Part shown: piece after piece, positions 1 through 27,692 of the stretch
Numbering within the stretch: the first letter of the stretch is position 1
How the letters are laid out: every line of letters starts with the position of its first letter
From: Salminus brasiliensis
Taxonomy: Eukaryota > Chordata > Actinopteri > Characiformes > Bryconidae
Direction: 5' to 3'
NCBI RefSeq assembly: GCF_030463535.1
Contig: NC_132888.1
Span: 2,448,001 to 2,512,000, forward strand
Length of the DNA stretch: 64,000 nucleotides
Program-made: the position numbers and the translations under genes
Notes under the pieces: generated by a model
Told to the model about the DNA's origin: nothing
Seen by the model: the letters and a program-made list of their open reading frames with translations, nothing else
The model's database searches: none

Positions 1-1303
1 TTATGTTAAGGGTGTTCAAGCAGAATCAGCCAGAATTTGCGATCCAAAGTTGGTTAGTGCAATATTTTTGATTTTGCCAAGTCGGTGTTGCATTTGCGTT
101 TTACTTCGAACGTTATTTGCTGCGGTTTAATGTCCTCGAAGTGATATTCTAGAAAATAAATCTCTAACAATTAAAAGATCCTTAATAATTCATTAATAAT
201 TAAAGTACTAGTATTATGACTTTGGTTAATACCAACAAACTCATTGTAACTGTCTCACACAAACCTTGTTTTTCACTTTTCTCCGTAATGTGACTCTGAT
301 CAGTAGAAATCAATTTATTAGAATTTATTTTTTATTGACCCCTACATTGAAGGACAGTTTGATGGTTTACCTTGATGTAAACAAAGGTTAGACCGTTTCA
401 TGCAAAAGTCAAGCTGATCTTTACCCTTATGTACGTTTTACTGGCCTGTTTATTTACTGGATTTAAAAGATTTGGGGGGCAAACAAAAGTAAGTAAAATG
501 AAGAATAAGTTGATGCTTAAACTTTGTTAAATATATACATATAAATATTTGACATAATTAAATGTAGTAATGTAATAACAGTATCCAAAATTAGTTGAAA
601 AGTCATACAAATCTGTTTCGTGGCTTAAAAACATTGAATTAGTACAAAATGTAATTTAAAAGGGGTTGTCCAAACTTTTGCACACTGCTACCTTTAACCA
701 TTCAAAATTACTGCTGTTAGTAACTTCCCCCCTTCTGCTGTAAGCTTGGGGTTTTTGTGACAGTAAGAGCTCCTGTGTTAATGACTAATAATCGTTAGTG
801 AGTACAGACAATCGGATTCGGACGTTAAAAGATTGATCAGTAAATCATAATTATTTATAAACTGTAGGCATTAAATGATCTAGAATCGGGAGTATAGAAA
901 TGTGATGTATAAATATAAATGCAGTGAATAAAACGCAGATGGTTTAGTGCAGTAGTCCAGCATCACCTAAACTCTCAGCTCATCTAAAGGTTAATAAATA
1001 TCAGCCTTCAAAGATCAATCAAATCCACCTGGTTAATACCAGTGCTTTAAGCAATTATCTGCCCATACCAGTACAGTTCCCGTCCCTGCTGTTCTATTAG
1101 TGTATGCTGTCTTTCATACTAATAACTTAATTAGCTTGTTTATTTCATCACTTACATCCTCTTCGCCCTACAGTTATCTTTCTCCACAAGAGGCTATGCA
1201 TTATCTTGATCAGTGCTGGGCAGAGTTCAGTGACACAGCCCTGGTGGACTTTCAGCACGCTCGGCTCCAGAGGCTCAAACTTCTGCTCGCTTCTTTTCTT
1301 TAG
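1..1303 (+). other. mknk2 intron (5' part of gene outside window)
   Basis: No coding exon is recognisable here. The first mknk2 exon seen begins with a consensus acceptor at its left edge (polypyrimidine tract then AG at 1302-1303) and starts in phase 1, so an upstream coding exon, which should encode the family's N-terminal extension, must lie before the window. The stretch is AT-rich; 350-728 is one of two diverged direct repeats flanking the first exon. Confidence 0.75.
350..728 (+). repeat. Diverged direct repeat, copy 1
   Basis: A segment of about 380 bp resembles 1672-2053 throughout. Shared blocks include ggacagtttgatg, tttcatgcaaaagtcaag, ttacccttatgtac, tgtttcgtggctta and gttgtccaaacttttgcac. 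The copies differ by many substitutions and small gaps, so they are old. It may be a dispersed repeat family or a local duplication. Confidence 0.75.
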
Positions 1304-16522
<15,219 letters not shown>

Positions 16523-17391
16523 CCTATGCACATACACACACACACACATGCACACACTGTGTTAAAGGTGATGCACTGAATGTACTTGATTTAAGTGTGT
16601 GTGTTCTTACATCAGCACAGAATATGGCCAAAGTTATGAAATATTTAAATATGAACTAATATGGATTATGCTGTCATTTGATGTCCCTGCACTGAGGGCA
16701 TTTGATGTCCCGGAGTGTATTATTATCACATCTGCAAAAATGATTGGCAAAATAACTGTTTAATTGCTCTAATATTAATTCGCTGTGTTAGCATGGCCAT
16801 TTTTGGCTGATGTTCTACTGAGCTGTCCTTGGTTAGAATCTCTTATAGATTTCTCATATCTTGTTGTCGTCAGAGTGTCTCCCTGTTCTCCCCTCACTCT
16901 ATCTATCTCTATCTGTACGAGATTAGCAAAGCAAATTACCAGCAACTAAAATATGATCAGCATAAAAACATCCTCACAATCAAAGCAGTAGGATATGTTT
17001 AATCTTTTAGATGTGATTAGTGCTGGAGTGTTGCGTGTACTGTACGGTTGAGGTGGAGATGTGCTGTTATGTGTAGAGCTTAGACAGATGCCAAATCTAA
17101 CTTTCTGGTGGTTTCAGGATATGGAGCTCATGTTGCAAAAAATACCATTAGAAACTACTGTCTAATTCAGTTTTTATACTGCATTAATTAAGCTGCAGGT
17201 CCAGACACTCTCCCATACTTCTGTTCGGAAGGTGCAGCGCTGCATCCAGTGATCAACCTTGCATCATATTTATCATTTCTTCTTTCTATATAAAAAAAAA
17301 AACAAAAAAAAAAGTATATTATACACACTACAATTTGTGTATATTATAGTTTTTAGTTGTGTATATATATTACACACTACATAGCTAAAAG

Positions 17392-17395
<4 letters not shown>

Positions 17396-17439
<44 letters not shown>
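17396..17439 (+). repeat. (TG)n microsatellite
   Basis: About 22 TG repeats between the two copies of the terminal exon. Confidence 0.95.
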
Positions 17440-17442
<3 letters not shown>

Positions 17443-17607
17443 CTACAATTTGTATGCAAGTTTAATATATAAATATAAAAAAATATATTTTCAATTGTCC
17501 TGCAACTGTTTGTACTCGGAGAAACCTGATTTGTGTCTGTATAATTATTAATGTATACGTTGATTTTTAAATAAATAAAGACAATCTTCTCTTTCTCGTT
17601 CTCTCAG

Positions 17608-17917
17608 GGGGGGTCGTGCCCAGGACCTGACTGTTTTCGCCGGCCGGGCGGTGGCGGTAAACAGGCAGCTGGCAGAGCAGGAAGAAAGTGCGGAGCAGCT
17701 GCAGCAGCTGCAGTTGCAGGGCGACGACGACGATGGCTTTTCTTCCTCTCCGCTGCTCCTTCACAGCAGCCTGAGCTCCATCATGCCCCTCTCACCCCTC
17801 ACCCGGTCCCGCCTGGCCCAGCGCCGGCGCACCAGCAGCCAGAACCGCGGGCCGGTGTGTGCGTCTGAACTGCGGCAACTGCTCGCCCCGCTGGTGGTGG
17901 TGGGAGACTGTGCGTGA
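17608..17917 (+). CDS. mknk2: mknk2 terminal coding exon, copy 2
   Basis: Same bases and same acceptor context as 16213-16522. Splicing from 15849 to this copy would give the same protein but a different 3' UTR. AATAAA motifs at 17570-17579, just upstream, could serve as a poly(A) signal for transcripts ending after copy 1. Which copy is used cannot be told from the sequence. Confidence 0.75.
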
Positions 17918-18175
17918 CCTATGCACATACACACACACACACATGCACACACTGTGTTAAAGGTGATGCACTGAATGTACTTGATTTAAGTGTGTGTGTT
18001 CTTACATCAGCACAGAATATGGCCAAAGTTATGAAATATTTAAATATGAACTAATATGGATTATGCTGTCATTTGATGTCCCTGCACTGAGGGCATTTGA
18101 TGTCCCGGAGTGTATTATTATCACATCTGCAAAAATGATTGGCAAAATAACTGTTTAATTGCTCTAATATTAATT

Positions 18176-20540
18176 TAAGGTGCAGTTATAATAAATAATT
18201 ATAATAATTTATAATAAGGTCATTCTAATTAATACAAAATCAAATTGTCAAGCTATGTTGCTGTAAAATATTTTATTGAATTTTAGTTTTGTTTACATTT
18301 TAAATGAAGCAGATTCAGTGCATCCCTTTAGTCAATGCAGCGTGTCTGACCTTCTCTGTACACCAGCCCTCACTGGGCCCTCCAGCCGGACACTGTGTTG
18401 AACCCACAGACGTTTGAAGCACTTTTGCTGGAGGACTCCAGTTAGCTGTAGCACTTATTAAGAAAAAGCTTTACAACCTCAGACCCCCCCCCCCCCCCAA
18501 ACTCCCCCCAAAGATGCTTGTTTTGAAGGGGGTTCTTCAGAAATGACTGTCCGGCAGCGTTAATGTCAGAGTCTGCTTCCGCTGAGCTCACGGCACCAAG
18601 AAAAAAAAGGCAAAAATAAACTTTGGACAGAAGCTGAAAAACCAAAGGACTCCTGTAGTGCTGCTTCCTCGTGCAATCAGCTGATCCCACTGTGAAGATC
18701 CAGGTCTCTGTTTAATGCATCAGGGTTATTAACCTCATGCTTTTGCCTTTCTGTGCTCCTACGGATCAGCGTTGTTTATGCGACCTCGGAGACTTGTACC
18801 CGTTCTGTCCTTGCTAAGGAGGAGGTTCTGGCAGGCCATGCTGTTGGGTAATGCAGGTTAGATCTGATGAGGGGATGTATTTGTTATGCAACATGTTGAT
18901 TTGGATTTCAGGCTCCTCCTCTTATTCAGCCGACTTTCAGAGACCCGCGTTAGGGTTCTCTCTTTAATTTTTGTATTTTTTTTGATGGATTCAAGGGCTT
19001 TCTTCTCCTTTACACTGCCAGAAGCTCTTCAGTCCAGCGCTCTGCAGCAGAGAACACCAACGTTAAAGCTGTTAATTGTTGGATGTTGTCGTTTTTCCCC
19101 TCGTTTAGATCTGGAGGACCCGGTCCAGCACAGCTTGGTGAACGTTTTCTTCTACTCAAACTTGTGTGTTAAAAGCAGCAAAGTCACCTGCGCTGGACGC
19201 CGGCTCCTCAGAAACCCAGAAACCACCCCTAGAGGGGGTCAGAGTTCTGCCTCTGAAGACAGGGACCAATTAGAGAAGCACTCCAGAACGAGGCTGTGAG
19301 CCGGTCCCCACAGTTCAGTTTCCCTTCCTTAAAAAGTGATCAATCAGCCGAGCTCTGTTAGTTTGGTGTCTGAGCTTTGCTGATTTAGCTGAAGAATGGC
19401 TTTATTAAGGTTGATGGGATCCCAGAATGTGGAATTTAGCACCGATACAAAGTTCTCTGGCAGAAACACACTGTGATACTACAGCACTGCACATAATCCA
19501 TCCTCATCAGAACAGCAGATGTTTCCAGGGTCAAACAACTAAAAATAGTGAAGATTATCCAGTTCAAAGTCCAATTCCTTCTAAAGCTCCAAAAAATCTA
19601 AAGCTCCTCCAGTGTGGCAGAAATAGTCAACCTGCGTCTCCGGTGTTTAACTGGAGAGCTGAGCAGTGAAAGTTCGATTTGCTCAGTGGGGAAGTATCGA
19701 ACTCCGATTTTCCTCAAAACTGAACACTAAAGAAACAAACATCAGAAATGTGACTTTACTTTTTTACTGAACTCCTCCTTAATACCTGTAGTACAGTATA
19801 CTGTGTGTAGACCCCCGGGGTCTGTAGATCAGCCGGTGTTCGAGTACAGGGTTGAGTGAACGCAGGTTCAGAAGCTGGAGCTCAGCTTTACGAATCTCTC
19901 TGCTGTTGGTTGGTTGGATGGTTGTCTGATTTAAAGGCAGATTTTCTTATTTAATTTTAAGAGGTCCTCTATCAGGCCGCTGGACGACGAGGAGGAGTGT
20001 GTGTATGTGTGTGTGTGTGTGACTGTTTTATTTTTTATTTTTTTTTTGTTTTTATCTGAATGACTGCTCTGTCGCTCCGCATGGTTGAGACGTCTGGATG
20101 TTTTAACGTTTGACAGGTTTTTAGATTTTCCTCATCGAGGGCGCGGGTGAGAGGGAGAGCGCTGGCCTGTGTAAGTGACCCCAGCTGACCGGATGCTCTG
20201 AACTTGCCGTAATCTCTCAGCAGTTGTTTCGTTTGCCGTTGTCTTACAGTAAGACTCTTAACTGTGCAGAAATGTTCTCCTCGTGGATTTCCTGAGGAAC
20301 TTTTTTCTTTTTTAATTGTATTTTATTTTTGATCCTCTTCTCTCTCTCTTTTTTTTGGAGGAATTGAGATGGTTCATGCTCTTGAACACCTTGGTAGCCA
20401 CGCTCACTTTAGGGACCATTTTTTTTTTTTTTTTTTTTTTGTGTCTCCCTGTATTTCTGTCTGAAACACGGCTGTACCAGCTTTATTTTTCTTTTTTTCT
20501 TTTTTTGGAGTTGTGAGCCCCCAAATAAAGAGCATAAAAA
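18176..20540 (+). other. Probable mknk2 3' UTR / downstream region
   Basis: No exon with recognisable homology. It has long T-rich tracts and short open frames without family resemblance. The MNK2 family is known for a long 3' UTR, which suits this stretch ending at the AATAAA near 20,524, but the transcript end is inferred. Confidence 0.45.
20524..20529 (+). terminator. Candidate poly(A) signal of mknk2
   Basis: AATAAA followed within 40 bp by a TGTGTAAAGTT/TGTTTTT GT/T-rich stretch. It is the best-placed signal before the repeat-rich intergenic DNA; use is inferred. Confidence 0.4.
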
Positions 20541-20670
20541 TGTGTAAAGTTCAGTGGACTGTTTTTACTCTTACACACACTGATCACACTGTAGTGCTTG
20601 TTATCAGAGGGATGTTGGTGCTTTATTGAACATCGAGCAGATAAACAGGTTTACAGGGCGTTTAAAGTGC

Positions 20671-20678
<8 letters not shown>

Positions 20679-20735
<57 letters not shown>
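20679..20735 (+). repeat. (CA)n microsatellite
   Basis: About 28 CA repeats; a short (TG)n at 20801-20825 follows. Confidence 0.95.
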
Positions 20736-20737
<2 letters not shown>

Positions 20738-21064
20738 CTCCCTTATCACACCTATTCGCTCAGCTGCATATCTGAGCTTTATCATTGTAAGCTTGTACAG
20801 TGTGTGTGTGTGTGTGTGTGTGTGTGGAAGCAGCAGTGTGTCTACATTCAGAGTAGAGGTGTGGGACAGCTGGTTGGATTAAGATCAGCTGAGAAGTGGG
20901 ATGGGGGGGGGGCACGCAAGCTTAGTATTACATTCTCAAGATGACTTCTATTCTGAATGGAAGTATTTTGTAAATCATGCAAAATCCTCCTATCTAAAAC
21001 CGCAGCTTTGCAGGATGAACTTCTTGGGTAATCTTCAATGGAAGTCGAAGTAAAAGATTTGTTT

Positions 21065-21475
21065 TCAGGTCATTTTGGAGCATTTCTGTTGGTCCATTTA
21101 TCATAGAAGTCTTATGATGTACAGCATGACATCAGATTCACATTCTCAAAAAGTAAAAATGGACATATGAGGTTTTTGCCTGACCTCAAGTGTTTGTGTG
21201 ATTATAAGAGCAATAGAACAGGAGTGGGAGTGTGTTATTGTCGTATAACAACATGATTGTGATAAAGCTGACTGGGGCTGTAGTTGCATGTACACACACA
21301 CGCACACACACAACCAAAAACGTACACACACACACACGCAATTGCTGTCAGGCTAAACTTTTATTTATGAACTGTTTCTATTTTCCCCTTTTTGCTGTAA
21401 TGTGAATCTGGCAGTTCTTTGCATTAAACCATATGTTCATGATAAATGGACCAATAGAAATGCTCCAAAATTGTT
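21065..21475. mobile_element. Inverted-repeat element
   Basis: A left arm attttggagcatttctgttg, continuing gtccatttatcat, is matched by a right arm atgataaatggaccaataga, continuing aatgctccaaaat. The pieces at 23,225-23,330 and 53,055-53,095 carry the same arm sequence, so it is a dispersed family. Confidence 0.75.
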
Positions 21476-21611
21476 TTTTTTATTGATGTCATTAAAAGTT
21501 GAAGGTTTTTGATTAAATAAAGAACTAAATATAAATGGAGTTTTAATTTAATGTTTTTTTAATTTAACGACTTTAATATTAGCATTTCCTTCCGCCAAAG
21601 GTAACTTTCTT

Positions 21612-21914
21612 GTTGCTCCTCCTCCAGCTCCTCCTCCTGCAGCTCCTCCTCCTCCTCCTGCTCCTCCTCCTCCTCCAGCTCCTCCTCCTGCAGCTCCTCC
21701 TCCAGCTCCTCCTCCTCCTGCTCCTCCTCCTGTAGCTCCTCCTCCAGCTCCTGTAGCTCCTCCTCCAGTTCCTGCAGCTCCTCCTCCTCCTCCTGCAGCT
21801 CCTCCTCCTCCTCCTGCAGCTCCTCCTCCTGCAGCTCCTCCTCCTCCTCCTGCAGCTCCTCCTCCTGTAGCTCCTCCTCCAGTTCCTGCAGCTCCTCCTC
21901 CTCCTCCTGCAGCT
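21612..21914 (+). repeat. CTC/CAG-rich minisatellite
   Basis: About 300 bp built only from ctcctcctc blocks punctuated by ctgcagct, ctgtagct or ccagct. The strand is strongly pyrimidine-biased, with G-rich GGAGGA on the other strand, a composition prone to triplex formation. Confidence 0.95.
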
Positions 21915-22200
21915 AATTAAACTCCGTTTCCCAACCAGTTCTTTTCTCTGTTTGTTTGTTTATTTGTTTGTTTATTTGTTTGTCTTAATTGTTTCACTCT
22001 TGTTCTGGTTGTTGTTTTCTGGTGTTTCCGCTACTTCCTGGTTCTGTAGCCAGCGCTGTGTGGTGTTGCTATAGCAACGGCGTTCAGCGGCGTGTCAGCT
22101 TGCATGGCCGTCGCTACGCCGAATTCTGAGACCGTAGTTACGAGCTCATTACGCAGAGTGCGTAGATTACTCCGATACACTGAAGCGACACCAAACCTTT

Positions 22201-22672
22201 ACTAATTATCATTATTATTACTATTATTATTATCATTATTATTATTATTATCATTATTATTACTATTATTATTATCATTATTATTATTACTATTATTATT
22301 ATTATTATCATTATTATTATTATTATCATTATTATTACTATTATTATTACTATTATTATTATTATTACTATTATTATTATTATCATTATCATTATTATCA
22401 TTATTATTACTATTATTATTACTATTATCATTATTATTACTATTATTATTACTATTATTATTATCATTATTATTACTATTATCATTATTATCATTATTAT
22501 TACTATTATTATTATTATCATTATTATTATTACTATTATTATTATTACTATTATTATTATCATTATCATTATCATTATTATTATCATTATTATTACTATT
22601 ATTATTAGCATTATTATTACTATTATTAGCATTATTATTACTATTATTATTACTATTATTAGCATTATTAGT
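22201..22672 (+). repeat. ATT/ATC trinucleotide array
   Basis: About 470 bp of tattat, tcat and tact triplets in one register. The - strand is open as a run of I/V/M codons purely because of the period of three. Degenerate copies with atatattgtatttatata spacers continue to about 22,860. Confidence 0.97.
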
Positions 22673-22983
22673 ATATATTGTATTTATATATTATTATTAT
22701 AATATTGTATTTATATATTATTATTATTATCATCAGCATTATTATTATTAACATATATTGTATTTATATATTATTATCATCCTCATTATTATTATTATTA
22801 TTAATATATATTGTATTTATTATTATCATTATATTGTATTTTAGATTATATATATAATTATTTTTATTATTATATTTCTTAATGATGATTTTTTTGTCAC
22901 CTCTAGGCAAACACATATAGTATTCTAAGTTAAATTAAGGGAACATATTTTCCACAGAAAACATTTTTAAACAATATCTATTT

Positions 22984-23167
22984 AAGGTTAGAGCACACAC
23001 GCGCCCAGAGCGGTGGGCAGCTAACTCCAGCACCCGGGAAGCAGAGAGGGGGTGAAGGGTCTTGCTCATGGGGCCTAACAGTGGCAGCTTGCCGAGCCCA
23101 GGTATCGAACCCACAGCCCTGTTATCAATAAAGCCAGAGCTCTGACCGCTGAGCTCCACTGCCCCTT
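22984..23167 (-). mobile_element. tRNA-derived SINE, minus copy
   Basis: Reverse complement of the element at 53,467. It shows ctgttatc, a diverged B-box region (gggttcgat) and cttgagcaag...cccttcacccc. It is flanked by AT-rich DNA. Confidence 0.75.
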
Positions 23168-23508
23168 TTATTCACTGAATTTTAACAGATTGTAAAATAT
23201 ACAACACAGCATATCATCACTGTCCAGTGAAAAACATGTATCTCCAAAATGTTCTGAACTCTGATTGGAAGTCAATGTAAAATAAAAGTTTATTCCAAGT
23301 GATTTAGAGCATTTCTATTGGTGCATTCGTCCAGACCTCTTCACACAGTGTACAGAAGCAGCTACAGGGTCCCAGCCATGGAGAAACGTGGTTTTCATTG
23401 GTCAGCAGTGATATACAACGTGCTGCAATCTTTATACATCAGTAGTATTGTTATTATTATATTTTTCCCATTTTGTTAAATTATTATGTATATATATATA
23501 TATGGTGG

Positions 23509-23549
<41 letters not shown>
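23509..23549 (+). repeat. (TG)n microsatellite
   Basis: About 20 TG repeats preceded by a short (TA)n. Confidence 0.95.
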
Positions 23550-23879
23550 CTTGCAGATAAAGAGACAAAACACACGTCCTCATCAGTCAGTAGTTTTCGA
23601 TGGGGCGTGTGCTCCCTCTAGTGGTGAAAGTTCAGCACTGCGGTTCACACACATCAAATCATTGGGCTTTTATTCATCAACTGCTCAGAGGACTGAACTT
23701 CTTCCTACATCCTATTTATGCCACAAGATTCTGACCTTCTCCAATGACTTGTCCAGTTTAGGAGGACAGTGGGAGATGTGGACAATTCTGTCCTTTAAAA
23801 GACATCATTAATCTGACCTAGACCTTCTGTTTGGACTTTTCTCAAGAACTGACTCACGGACACTGTTAGTATGACTGTG

Positions 23880-24290
23880 GAGAATGAGTGTGTATGAAAA
23901 GCGTAAGAAACTGAGACACTTTGACCAGAACCAAACTGTGATGTTCTAGATAAACGACTGGGTCAGAACATCTCCACCAGAACATCAGGCAGGTCTTGTG
24001 GGGTGTTCAGTCCAGTATGCAGCGGTCAGTACCTACCAAAAGTGCTCCAAGGAAGGACGGGTGGCAGGGTGACCAAGGCTCACTGATGCTCATGGAGGTC
24101 CCAGCTCACACCTTACAGGACTTAAAGGATCTGCTGCTAACGTTAGTCTTGATGTTCTAGATACCACAGCAGGACATCCTCAGGGGTCCTCAGGGGTCCA
24201 TGCCATTAACGATCAGAGCTGATATGGTGGCACAAGGGGGGCCACAGAATATTAGGCAGGTGGTTTTAATGTTATGGCTGACCCAGCAGC
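23880..24290 (+). mobile_element. Internally deleted Tc1/mariner-like element
   Basis: Carries aagcgtaagaaactgagaca, gactgggtcagaacatctcc, gtgctccaaggaaggac, aaggctcactgatgc and ttacaggacttaaaggatct, phrases of a Tc1-like transposase gene in order. It ends at ttaatgttatggctgaccc. Large internal parts are missing and stops break every frame. Confidence 0.75.
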
Positions 24291-24575
24291 TGCAGTCTCA
24301 GTTCTTTCTTTTTAGTATTAGAACAGAAGACAGCAGATGTGGAAGTGCAAAGTCAGCACTGCTGACAGCAAAGAAATGAAGCTGCAACAAAGGGTACTCT
24401 AAAAGAACCGCATTTGGTTCTATTAAGAGCCATGTTTGTACCTTTCAACCTTTAAAATAGCTCCACCCTAAATGGTGCAGCAGTTACATTCTGGTGCCTC
24501 GGGCCATTCAAGGTGGAGGTTCTCCAGGTGAATCATATTAGGTTAAATTGAGGTTCTTCATGAGATATAATAGAA

Positions 24576-25428
24576 GAACCCTAACCCTAACTAACTCTAA
24601 CCCTAACTAACTCTAACCCTAACCCTAACTAACCCTAACCAACCCTAACTAGCCCTAACCCTAACTAGCCCTAACCCTAACTAACCCTAACCAACCCTAA
24701 CTAGCCCTAACCCTAACTAGCCCTAACCCTAACTAGCCCTAACCCTAACTAACCCTAACCCTAACCAACCCTAACCAACCCTAACTAGCCCTAACCCTAA
24801 CTAACCCTAAACCAACCCTAACCCTAAACCTAGCCCTAACTAACACTAACCCTAACCGTACCTAACCCTAACTAGCCCTAACCTTAACCCTAACTAACCC
24901 TAACCTTAACTTACCCTAATCTTACCTAACCCTAAGCTTACCTAACCATAACTAACCCTAACCTTAACCCTTACTAACCCTAAATAACTAACCCTAACTC
25001 AAGCTAAACCTAACCCTAAATAATCCTAATTAACTCTAACCCTAACTAACCCTAACCCTAAACCTAGCCCTAACCCTAACTAACACTAACCCTAATCTTA
25101 CCTAACCCTAACTAGCCCTAACCTTAACCCTAACTAACCCTAACCTTAACTTACCCTAATCTTACCTAACCCTAATCTTACCTAACCCTAACTAACCCTA
25201 ATCTTACCTAACCCTAATCTTACCTAACCATAACTAACCCTAATCTTACCTAACCCTAATCTTACCTAACCATAACTAACCCTAATCTTACCTAACCATA
25301 ACTAACCCTAATCTTACCTAACCATAACTAACCCTAACCTTAACCCTTACTAACCCTAAATAACTAACCCTAACTCTAGCTAAACCTAACCCTAAATAAT
25401 CCTAACTAATCCTAACCCTAACTAACCG
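24576..25428 (+). repeat. Interstitial telomere-like array
   Basis: About 850 bp composed of CCCTAA and CCCTAACTAA variants, many exact hexamers mixed with ccctaatcttacctaa and ccctaaataa derivatives. All copies read CCCTAA on the + strand. Its right edge abuts a MITE copy at 25,430. Confidence 0.95.
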
Positions 25429-25429
25429 A

Positions 25430-25665
25430 GTAAAGGAGTAACTGTCTCTACTGTCCAGGAAAGAAGGTGTTCTACTAGATTCTGGAGGAGCATTGCTGTG
25501 AGGATTTGATTGCATTCAGAGACAAAGGGTTAGTGAGGTCAGGATATTGTTTGGTGATCACCACCTCAGCTCCCCAATCTCCAACACCCCAACTCATCAT
25601 GAAAGTACTGGATGGAGAACCACCATCATTTCAGAGAACACAGTTCCACCGTCCTCCCCAGTTAG
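25430..25665 (+). mobile_element. Tc1-related MITE family 1, partial copy
   Basis: Contains ggagtaactgtctctactgt, gctgtgaggatttgattgca, gttagtgaggtcaggatatt and agtactggatggag. Both ends are missing; the left edge touches the telomere-like array. Confidence 0.75.
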
Positions 25666-25967
25666 AGCTGGAGTTCTACAGTGGAGGTTCTAGATAAGCT
25701 CCCCCAGTCAGAGCTGTGGTTCTACAGTGGAGGTGAAGGGAAGCAGACGTCTGAAGCTCTAATAATAAAAGCTCCTCACAGAAAGTTCTTCACCTAATGG
25801 TGATGAAGACGCTGCCTGATGCCTGAGACACGGTTCTACCAGAGTTCTGAGAAGAGCTCGGCTCTAGAACCTGCTTTTAAAACCAGATCATTAAAATGGT
25901 GGAGGGATACATGCTGCAGGGTGTAGTGCGGCTACAGAAAGTAGTCCCTAAAGAAAACTGCATTAGT

Positions 25968-26258
25968 GGAGATTCTCTATTCTTCACTATTTTACCTTCA
26001 TCATCATCATTCCATATAAAACAGAGAAGACTCGAGATAAAATATGGGCTGTATCTCTGTTGTAGTCATGGCAACAGACGCCTGATTCCATTCACCACCA
26101 CTGTGAAGAAATCAGAGTGGGTCATTTTTTTTAAAGTGAAGCTCAGTTTCCTACCCAAACCCACCAGTGCAGCTACACGTGTCTTCTGAGTTTTATATGG
26201 AATGATGAAGATGATGATGAGGATGATGATGATGGTAAAATAGTGGAGATTCTCAACT
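25968..26258. repeat. Inverted repeat with ATC/GAT tracts
   Basis: Left arm tcactattttaccttcatca through ttccatataaaac. It pairs with a right arm gttttatatggaatgatgaa through tggtaaaatagtggagattc. Probably an old foldback element. Confidence 0.7.
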
Positions 26259-26527
26259 CCACTCTGAATGACTGTATACATCCCAAACTCTGAATTATGC
26301 AGAGAATTTTGAAATATTGGTGGAATTACCCTTCAGTTATTTAATGTGGTTGTTGTATTAATCATTTTAATAAGTGAATTAATCAGATCCATCCAATCAT
26401 AAAAGACAGAAATACATACAGGAATTAATAAACAGAAATAAAAACGTTACAATTTAATCATAAAAACAGGTTCTGATGGGTTTCCTTCTGAGAATTTCAT
26501 CATATGAGACACTGTGTGTGGGTGGGG

Positions 26528-26529
<2 letters not shown>

Positions 26530-26600
<71 letters not shown>
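26530..26600 (+). repeat. (TA)n microsatellite
   Basis: About 35 TA repeats followed by a short (CA)n that runs into the left end of a Tc1 element. Confidence 0.96.
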
Positions 26601-26619
<19 letters not shown>

Positions 26620-26621
<2 letters not shown>

Positions 26622-27692
26622 CTATATTGCCAAAAGTATTCACTCACACATCCAAATCATTGAGTTCAGGTGTTCCAATCAATCCCATGGCCACAGGTTT
26701 ATAAAACCAAGCACCTAGGCCTGCAGACTGCACCTGTGAAAGAATGGGTCGCTCTCAGGAGCTCAGATTTCCAGCGTGGTACCGTGATTGGACGCCACCT
26801 GTGCAACAAATCCAGTCGTGAAATTTCCTCGTTGCTAAATATCCCACAGTCTGCAGCGGATGCTGTTCACCAACTTTCTGCAGGGTCAATCGCTACAGAC
26901 CTCCAAACTGCACATGGACTTCATATTAGCTGAAGAACAGAGAGCGTAGAGAGCTTCAGGGAATGGGTTTCCTGCATGCGAGCCTTACATCACCAAGGGC
27001 AATGCAAAGCCTCGGATGCAGTGGCGTGAAGCACACCGAAATTGGACTCTAGAGCAGCGGAGAGGTTATCTCTGGAGCAACAAATCACGCTTCGCCACGA
27101 GTGTGGGTTCAGTGGCTGCCAGGAGAACGGTACTTGTCTGACTGCACTGTGCCAAGTGTAAAGTTTGGTGGAGGGGGGATCATGGTGTGGGGTTGTTTTT
27201 CAGGAGTTGGTTCGACCCCTAACTCTTAATGCTTCAGCAGGTCGAGAGATTTTGGACAATTTCAGGCTCCCAGCTTTGCTGTAAAAAGTTTGTGGACGGC
27301 CTCTTCCTTCCTGGTCCAACATGACTGTGCACCAGTGCCCAAAGCAAGAGCCATAAAGACATGGGTGAGTGAATTTGGTGTAGAAGAACCTGACTGGCCC
27401 AAATACAACCCAAAAGAACACTTTTAGGGTGAATTAGAGCGGAGACTGCGAGCCAGGCCTTCTCATCCAACATCAGGGTCTGACCTCACACAGGCGCTTC
27501 TGGAAGAACGGTCAGAAATTCCCACAAACACTAAACTCCTAAACCTTGTGGAAAGCCTCCCAGAAGAGCTGAAGCTGTTAGAGCTGCAGAGGGAGACCCG
27601 ACATCATATTAAACCCTATGGGTTAAGAAAGGGATGTCGAAAGTTCATATGTGTATGAAGGCAGACGAGCGAATACTTTTGGCAATATAGTG
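26620..27692 (+). mobile_element. Dead Tc1/mariner transposon with both ends
   Basis: The terminal repeats begin cactatattgccaaaagtat on the left and end atacttttggcaatatagtg on the right. A TA follows the right end, as required for Tc1 insertion. Inside, on the + strand, transposase fragments appear in order: GTVIGRHLCNKSSREISSLL (helix-turn-helix region), [31 protein letters not shown] and, near the end, SLPEELKLLE-like. Frameshifts, stops and missing segments break the gene. About 1,070 bp against about 1.6 kb for intact relatives, so not active. Confidence 0.9.

Noticed and set aside
18886..19299. 137-codon + strand frame after mknk2
   Set aside because: Lies in the probable 3' UTR; composition and lack of homology suggest chance.
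22138..22665. A 175-codon - strand frame of I/V/M, resembling a membrane protein
   Set aside because: Produced by the ATT/ATC trinucleotide array; no real sequence complexity.
24576..25428. True chromosome end (telomere)
   Set aside because: The array is degenerate and ordinary sequence with genes continues on both sides, so it is interstitial.
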